DNA of 64,000 nt from Psychrobacillus sp. FSL K6-2836. GTDB lineage: Bacteria > Bacillota > Bacilli > Bacillales_A > Planococcaceae. The stretch spans positions 2,914,001-2,978,000 of the forward strand of contig NZ_JBBOOM010000001.1 of NCBI RefSeq assembly GCF_038003085.1, read 5' to 3'. A program made the position numbers and the translations under genes. Position 1 is the first letter of the stretch. The number at the start of each line of letters is the position of its first letter. Positions 59,158 to 64,000 of the stretch are shown here, piece by piece. The notes below the pieces were generated by a model, which saw only the letters and a list, made by a program, of their open reading frames with translations, ran no database searches and was not told where the DNA came from.

Positions 59158-61386
59158 ATGGATTTTAAACACGTTGGTATCATACTAGGAGCTTCTGCAT
59201 TATCACTTGGACTTTTTTCAGCGAACGTAAGTGCAACTACAACTTTGAATGAACAACCACCTGTACAAATTCAAGCGGCATCAACAGAGAATGTTTTCAC
59301 AAAAGAAGATTTGATAAAGAAGTTTCGTGCATTGTTTCCGAAGCAATTTGATTTCTTAACGAATGCTGATTTTCAAATGAACGGTGGTTATTATTATCCT
59401 GGTGAGGAGACGATGCGTTACGATCTATTCTTTACAAAAACCATTAGTGGAAAACAATTGTATGGAAATGTTTCGTTTGTAGGTAAGGATTTACAAATAG
59501 AGAATTTTTCTTATCAGCCGGCAACTGTAACAGAAGCGCTTTTTCCAGCTAAAGTTTCCAAAGATGAAGCACAGAAAATTGCTGGAGATTTTATGAAAAA
59601 ATATCTAGAGGGAGGGGAATACCAATTAGAAACGGATTCTTATGGATATTACCCAACTCAACTACTAACGGAACCTATCCGATACTCATTTTCCTATACC
59701 CGCTTGAAAAACAAAGTTTCCATCAATGACCAACGAATAGAAGTTTCTGTTTTAGGAAACGGTGAGATAGTTGGCTTCTATAGAAATCTGAATGCTAACA
59801 AAGCTTCCACCTTTGATGACACGAAACAAGTAAAAGCGAAAGATGCCATATTAAAAAAGGTAAAAGAAAATCTATATTTGGAAAAGCAATATCAAATAGA
59901 AACAGATTACCAAACTGGTGAACGCCACGTTCGACTCGTTTATCAGCCGATACCAAGCTTACTTGGCGTTCATGCTTCATCTGGAAAATACCTAACTTTA
60001 AACGGATACTCAGCAGATTTTCCTAAGAAATCCACCATATCTATGCTCGCTTCAAAACCTCTCCCTACAAAGAACGAGGGAGGGATAACTATTGAAGAGG
60101 CTAAGAAAATAGCAGAACAATTACTGAAAATCGATTTGAAAGATGTTAAATCAAACATTGAGTCTATTAGAGAAACAAAAAATTATAATGGGCAGGAAGT
60201 TTATAGTATTCAATATATGTACAGTTTTCCAAATGGTGGTTCAGGAGCAAATCTAGAAATAAATAAACAAACAGGCGAAGTTACCCAGTACTATAATGTG
60301 AAGAGCGAAATTTTAGAGCAACTAGGAGAGAAACCAAGCGAAGCGAAACCTCTGTCAGAAAAACAGGCTCTAGAAAAAGCAATTGAACATATTAAAAAAT
60401 GGGTTCCATCCTACCTTCATAACTATGCAAAACCTATGGAGGTCGCGTATTTGGATGAAATGCAAGGAAGCTATATGTTTAACTTCCCGAGAGTTGTAAA
60501 CGGAGTAATTGTTTCGGGTGACTCTATAAACGTAGGAGTTGCAAAAGATGGCTCTTTAAATAATCTATATGTAAATTATCAAGAGGTGGAAAACTGGCCA
60601 TCAGTAGATAAAGCTATATCAGAAAAACAAGCCAAGGAAATTTTAACGAAAGCTTTAAGCTTAAGGCTCAATTATATGAAGGCCAATCAAAAACAAGAAA
60701 ATAACCATTATGACCTTGTCTACTCCCCTTTATTTAATGAGAGATCTTTTAGTACTTTAGATGCTTTAACAGGAGAGTGGCAATCACTAAATGGTGAAAA
60801 TAATTCAACTGTTGTGACACATCCTTGGGCGGAGGAGGAGCTAAATTATTTTATAAATGCAAAAATCCTCGATGTAAAAGATCCAAAACAGTTTAATGGA
60901 GATGCAGCTATTTCCAAGGGAGAAGCTCTCCAAGTCCTTATGAAATCCCTTACGTATATGTATGGCGGCTACTATTATCCTGAACAGGAAAATAGGAACC
61001 AAACATTCGATAACATCGATCCTGACCATCCTTTATACCAATCCGTTGAGCGTGCTGTTGAAATGGGTGTGATAAAACCTGATACGAAGAGCTTTGCGAT
61101 AGATACTGCAATTAGTAAAGAACAGCTAGCGGTTTGGTATATTCGTGCATTAGGACTTGATCAGGCAGCCAAAAATTCTGCTATTTATAAGCTTTCATTT
61201 ACAGATACAGATAAGGTACAAAAAGAATTATTAGGTTATGTTGCATTAGCTAACTCATTAGAATTATTAGAGGCGGATCAAGGTGCGTTTAATCCTAAAA
61301 AAGAAGTAACTTATGCAGAGCTAGCGGTTTCAACAATTCAACTTGCTCATAAAATTTCAGAAAAAGGAAGAGCTTTCCCTTATTAA
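59158..61386 (+). CDS. YcdB/YcdC-domain surface protein with S-layer homology repeats
   Basis: 742 residues with AAGGAGAG. The signal peptide ends around VSATT (residue 27). Two large YcdB/YcdC-type regions (about 45-290 and 300-540) are built of PepSY-like units (SKDEAQKIAGDFMKKY, TIEEAKKIAEQLLK, SEKQALEKAIEHIKK, SEKQAKEILTKAL). Three SLH-like motifs at about 560-740 (AISKGEALQVLMKSL, AISKEQLAVWYIRAL, EVTYAELAVSTIQLA) should bind cell-wall polymer. A secreted wall-bound protein; its function (possibly peptidase modulation) is not established. Confidence 0.88.
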   Translation: MDFKHVGIILGASALSLGLFSANVSATTTLNEQPPVQIQAASTENVFTKEDLIKKFRALFPKQFDFLTNADFQMNGGYYYPGEETMRYDLFFTKTISGKQLYGNVSFVGKDLQIENFSYQPATVTEALFPAKVSKDEAQKIAGDFMKKYLEGGEYQLETDSYGYYPTQLLTEPIRYSFSYTRLKNKVSINDQRIEVSVLGNGEIVGFYRNLNANKASTFDDTKQVKAKDAILKKVKENLYLEKQYQIETDYQTGERHVRLVYQPIPSLLGVHASSGKYLTLNGYSADFPKKSTISMLASKPLPTKNEGGITIEEAKKIAEQLLKIDLKDVKSNIESIRETKNYNGQEVYSIQYMYSFPNGGSGANLEINKQTGEVTQYYNVKSEILEQLGEKPSEAKPLSEKQALEKAIEHIKKWVPSYLHNYAKPMEVAYLDEMQGSYMFNFPRVVNGVIVSGDSINVGVAKDGSLNNLYVNYQEVENWPSVDKAISEKQAKEILTKALSLRLNYMKANQKQENNHYDLVYSPLFNERSFSTLDALTGEWQSLNGENNSTVVTHPWAEEELNYFINAKILDVKDPKQFNGDAAISKGEALQVLMKSLTYMYGGYYYPEQENRNQTFDNIDPDHPLYQSVERAVEMGVIKPDTKSFAIDTAISKEQLAVWYIRALGLDQAAKNSAIYKLSFTDTDKVQKELLGYVALANSLELLEADQGAFNPKKEVTYAELAVSTIQLAHKISEKGRAFPY

Positions 61387-61427
61387 TAAATAAGCACTCA
61401 AATATTTTTCAAACATATAAATTTACG

Positions 61428-61456
61428 TTGCTTTTTTGAACCTTTGATGATATTAT
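61428..61456 (+). promoter_or_regulatory. Candidate promoter of the PTS operon
   Basis: TTGCTT (61428-61433), 17 bases, TATTAT (61451-61456) places the start near 61463, just upstream of the antiterminator site. Confidence 0.5.
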
Positions 61457-61472
61457 CGGATTATAAATACAC

Positions 61473-61514
61473 ATATTGGTCACATGTTACTGAATTTTCA
61501 GGCATGGTGGTAAA
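61473..61514 (+). promoter_or_regulatory. RAT-like ribonucleic antiterminator site
   Basis: GTTACTG-N6-CAGGCA within 61486-61504 resembles the RNA target of BglG/LicT/GlcT-type antiterminators (family pattern TTACTG...CAGGCAAAACC). It overlaps the 5' arm of the terminator that follows, the required geometry for mutually exclusive folding. Confidence 0.6.
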
Positions 61515-61561
61515 ATGAGAGAGAATATTATTATTCTTTTCCTTTGCCCCATGCCTTTTTA
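61500..61561 (+). terminator. Regulated terminator in the PTS operon leader
   Basis: AGGCATGGTGGTAAA pairs with TTTGCCCCATGCCT (one bulge) and is followed by five T. It is 86 bases before the EIIA gene, so transcription would stop here unless the antiterminator binds the RAT. Confidence 0.75.
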
Positions 61562-61646
61562 TGTTCTTATCGGTTTCATGAATCAATATATTTTAATAAG
61601 ACGATTTTACAACTAGAAAAAACATCTACACAAAGGAGTTTTACTA

Positions 61647-62135
61647 ATGTTTTCTAAATTTATGAAAAAAAACAAAGTACAAGTATTCTCACCATTAAAT
61701 GGTCAAGTGATTGCCTTAGAACAGGTTCCAGATCCAGTATTTAGCCAAAAGATGATGGGTGAGGGAGTAGCTATTATGCCAACAGGAGGAGATGTAGTCT
61801 CGCCAATCGATGGTACAGTTGTGTTAATCTCCAAAACAAAACATGCTATAGGTATTCGTACAAAAGATGATACTGAGGTGCTAATTCATGTTGGATTGGA
61901 AACGGTTACATTAAAGGGTGAAGGATTTTCTGTATTTGTAAACGAAGGCGACGTGGTTTCTATCGGGCAAAAACTTTTGGCAGTGGATTGGGATCTTATA
62001 AAAGATAAAGTTCCAAGCATTATTACTCCAATAGTAATTACCAATAGTGCAGAGAGATCTGTAGAATATGCTGAAGCGACAGCTAGTGTTGCAGGTGAAA
62101 CGTTAGTAATGACTGTTTCTTCGAAGCAAGTGTGA
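61647..62135 (+). CDS. PTS EIIA component, glucose family (Crr-like)
   Basis: 162 residues with AAAGGAG. EIIA-Glc fold: FSPLNGQVIALEQVPDPVFSQKMMGEGVAI, then SPIDGTVVLI, the supporting His66 in TKHAIGI and the phosphorylated His81 in EVLIHVGLETV. It accepts phosphate from HPr and passes it to EIIB. It is a free-standing protein rather than fused to EIICB, and is first in an EIIA-antiterminator-EIIC operon. Confidence 0.93.
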   Translation: MFSKFMKKNKVQVFSPLNGQVIALEQVPDPVFSQKMMGEGVAIMPTGGDVVSPIDGTVVLISKTKHAIGIRTKDDTEVLIHVGLETVTLKGEGFSVFVNEGDVVSIGQKLLAVDWDLIKDKVPSIITPIVITNSAERSVEYAEATASVAGETLVMTVSSKQV

Positions 62136-62167
62136 AAGGGGAAGTATGTGAAAGGAGCTGACTTTCC

Positions 62168-62989
62168 ATTAAGATCACAAAGATACTTAATAATAACGCG
62201 GTGATTGTTTTACAAGATGGACGCGAGAAAATAGCAATTGGCTCGGGCATAGCTTTTCAAAAGAAACGAAATGACATTATCATTAGTTCTAAGATTGAAA
62301 AGATTTTTGTCATGCAAGAAAATGACAAGCTGGTGCAGCTATTAAGTCGAATTCCAGAAGAGCATTTTACTATCTCGGAAGAAATAATTACCTACGCGGA
62401 AGCGTATTTAAATACAAGACTAAATGAGCATATTCATATAGCTTTGACAGACCATATCTCTTTTGCTATTGAACGAGCTAAGGATGGCATTAATCTAAAT
62501 AATAGGCTGCTCCATGAGATTCGCGTTCTCTATAGAGCAGAGTTTGAAATCGGCCTTTGGGCAATACAGCATATAAAAAATTCGTGTCAGGTAGAAATGC
62601 CTGTTGATGAAGCGGCTTACATAGCGCTTCACATACATACGATGAAAATTCAAGGGGGGGATTTACATCAGACAATAAGACAAACGAATTTAATAAAAGG
62701 TATGGTTTTATCGATTAAACGATACTTGAACATCGAGATTGAGGAGAATGATATTTCTTATCATCGTTTAATAACCCATTTGCGTTTTGCATTAACAAGG
62801 TTAAATCAGTCTGAGCTTCATATGATGGATGAAGAGATGCTAGTAATGATTCAAAAGAAATTCCCGGTTGGCTATAGTTGTGCAACTCAAATAGCAAAAG
62901 AACTAAAGGATGAACATGCTATTGAATTTCCCGAAGAAGAGTTAGGCTATATTGCACTGCATATTGAACGTTTAAGAAAGCAAGTTTAG
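62168..62989 (+). CDS. BglG/GlcT-family transcriptional antiterminator with apparent ATT start
   Basis: 273 residues if begun at ATT 62168. The N-terminal RNA-binding (CAT) domain then reads IKITKILNNNAVIVLQDGRE...GIAFQKK, matching family starts such as MKI-x-K-x-LNNN. PRD1 (about 75-165) and PRD2 (about 175-270) follow with conserved His residues (LNEHIHIALTDH, AAYIALHIHT, GYIALHIERL). No ATG, GTG or TTG lies in frame between the TGA at 62159 and GTG 62201; the GTG start would delete the first beta strand and the LNNN motif. AAGGAG sits ten bases before ATT. It should bind the RAT at 61.48 kb. Confidence 0.8.
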   Translation: MKITKILNNNAVIVLQDGREKIAIGSGIAFQKKRNDIIISSKIEKIFVMQENDKLVQLLSRIPEEHFTISEEIITYAEAYLNTRLNEHIHIALTDHISFAIERAKDGINLNNRLLHEIRVLYRAEFEIGLWAIQHIKNSCQVEMPVDEAAYIALHIHTMKIQGGDLHQTIRQTNLIKGMVLSIKRYLNIEIEENDISYHRLITHLRFALTRLNQSELHMMDEEMLVMIQKKFPVGYSCATQIAKELKDEHAIEFPEEELGYIALHIERLRKQV

Positions 62990-63054
62990 TAATTCGGCAT
63001 TATTTTATATTATTATATTTTATTTATGAACAGTAAAAAGGGGGATAAAAGATT

Positions 63055-64000
63055 ATGATGAAATATTTACAAAGGCTGGGACGTTCTTTAATGCTTCCAG
63101 TAGCTGTATTACCTGCAGCTGCTATATTAATGGGTATTGGATACTGGATTGACCCTGAAGGTTGGGGATCTGGAAATGTCTTGGCTGCCTTTTTGATAAA
63201 AGCTGGGGGCTCAATCCTCGACAATATTCCTATTCTATTTGCAGTAGGAGTAGCTATAGGGATGTCCAAGGCGAAGGATGGAGCAGCTGCATTAAGTGGA
63301 TTAGTTGCTTTCCTAGTTGTCACAACGATGCTTTCAAGTGGAACAGTTTCATTATTACAAGGAATCGATGTGGAGAACGTTGATCCTGCATTCGGAAAGA
63401 TTAATAACGCATTTATAGGTATTCTCTCTGGAGTTGTCGCTGCAGTGATGTATAATCGCTTCAGTCACGTAAAATTACCTGATTTCTTAGCATTCTTCAG
63501 TGGAAAACGTTTAGTTCCTATCATGTCAGCTGTTGCAATGTTAATTGCTTCTGCAGCACTATTTTATATTTGGCCAATCGTTTTTGGTGGGTTAGTTAAC
63601 TTTGGTGAAGCAATTAGTAATCTAGGAGCAGTAGGTGCTGGGCTTTATGGATTCTTTAACAGACTATTAATACCTACAGGGTTGCATCATGCACTAAACT
63701 CAGTATTTTGGTTTGATACTATTGGTATTAATGATATCGGTAAGTTCTGGGCAAGTGAAGGTGTTAAGGGAGTAACTGGTATGTACCAGGCTGGATTCTT
63801 CCCGATTATGATGTTCGGTTTACCGGCAGCAGCTCTTGCTATGTATCATACAGCTAAAACGAAAAGAAAAAAACAAGCAGCTTCTCTAATGCTTGCAGCT
63901 GGTTTTGCAGCGTTCTTTACAGGTGTAACTGAGCCTCTTGAATTTGCTTTTATGTTTTTAGCTCCAGCTCTTTATGTTGTTCATGCAGCATTAACAGGTT
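63055..64000 (+). CDS. PTS EIIC component, N-acetylglucosamine type (NagE-like), 3' end outside window
   Basis: The frame is open to the window end (315 codons). ATG 63055 or 63058 follows AAAGGGGG. Start MMKYLQRLGRSLMLPVAVLPAAA and the segments NIPILFAVGVAIGMSK, VKLPDFLAFFSGKRLVPI, NRLLIPTGLHHALNSVFWF, GFFPIMMFGLPAAALAMY and GVTEPLEFAFMFLAP fit the EIIC of the glucose superfamily. The LLIPTGLHH-LN context is closer to NagE/NagP (GlcNAc) than to PtsG. The EIIB domain is expected beyond the edge. Operon partners are EIIA and the antiterminator. Confidence 0.88.
   Translation, partial: MMKYLQRLGRSLMLPVAVLPAAAILMGIGYWIDPEGWGSGNVLAAFLIKAGGSILDNIPILFAVGVAIGMSKAKDGAAALSGLVAFLVVTTMLSSGTVSLLQGIDVENVDPAFGKINNAFIGILSGVVAAVMYNRFSHVKLPDFLAFFSGKRLVPIMSAVAMLIASAALFYIWPIVFGGLVNFGEAISNLGAVGAGLYGFFNRLLIPTGLHHALNSVFWFDTIGINDIGKFWASEGVKGVTGMYQAGFFPIMMFGLPAAALAMYHTAKTKRKKQAASLMLAAGFAAFFTGVTEPLEFAFMFLAPALYVVHAALTG

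Noticed and set aside
62201-62989. GTG 62201 as the start of the antiterminator
   Set aside because: It lacks a ribosome binding site at proper distance and would remove the conserved KITKILNNN of the RNA-binding domain.
1-64000. CRISPR arrays, rRNA, tRNA or prophage
   Set aside because: No regularly spaced short direct repeats, no tRNA-like cloverleaf or rRNA sequence and no phage structural genes were seen by eye.

Overview
The window is AT-rich Gram-positive DNA from an endospore former. Evidence for this is a complete gerA-type germinant receptor operon, a Bce-type peptide-sensing module, lipoprotein signal peptides, strong AGGAGG-type ribosome binding sites, an S-layer-homology protein, a CcpA (cre) box and a PTS operon with a BglG/GlcT-type antiterminator. 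Gene content and the dispersed GC-rich intergenic repeats suggest Bacillaceae/Planococcaceae (Psychrobacillus- or Lysinibacillus-like). That placement is inference. No rRNA, tRNA, CRISPR array, intact transposase or integrase was seen.

Layout. 1-5 kb: Bce-like two-component system and ABC transporter with an extra small secreted protein between them. 5.6-8.2 kb: ECF sigma factor, a putative anti-sigma factor whose outer domain is a degenerate LCP (LytR-CpsA-Psr) domain, and an intact LCP enzyme. 8.4-13 kb: lipoprotein, a long acidic repeat-rich secreted protein and a relic of its C-terminus. 13.3-15.1 kb: second ECF sigma/anti-sigma pair (DUF4179). 15.3-20.2 kb: hybrid histidine kinase, CheR-type methyltransferase and a REC-SpoIIE phosphatase. 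20.4-24 kb: yxlEFG-like ABC operon divergent from a small HTH regulator whose promoter lies inside a 15-bp inverted repeat. 24.7-27.9 kb: MacB/FtsX-like exporter followed by a decayed copy of that regulator's 3' end. 28-31.3 kb: methyltransferase, XRE regulator, a composite repeat, a peptidase relic and peptidase E. 31.5-40.8 kb: multiple-monosaccharide ABC transporter with a cre box, a binding-protein/kinase/AraC-regulator sensing trio and another sugar-binding lipoprotein. 40.9-43.2 kb: Smr-less MutS2-like ATPase behind an attenuator-like leader. 44-47 kb: reverse-arranged lipase resembling the type VII effector TslA, with a DUF1672 lipoprotein resembling its immunity protein TilA. 47.4-51.8 kb: small accessory enzymes and lipoproteins. 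52-55.8 kb: germinant receptor operon in the order A-C-B. 56-61.4 kb: paired DUF1292 proteins, EcsC-family protein, small basic protein facing a protein kinase, and a YcdB/SLH surface protein. 61.4-64 kb: PTS operon (EIIA, antiterminator, NagE-like EIIC cut by the window end) preceded by a promoter, RAT-like site and terminator.

Most interesting points: (1) the Smr-less MutS2-like gene with its own promoter, a 7-codon leader peptide and a terminator just before the ribosome binding site; (2) the TslA/TilA-like effector-immunity pair; (3) the ECF system with an LCP-type pseudoenzyme as likely anti-sigma sensor; (4) an antiterminator gene that apparently starts with ATT; (5) a family of long nested-hairpin repeats with different but self-complementary apices, one copy apparently deleted between CCGT microhomologies. 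Functions are assigned by reading motifs; no database search was run.
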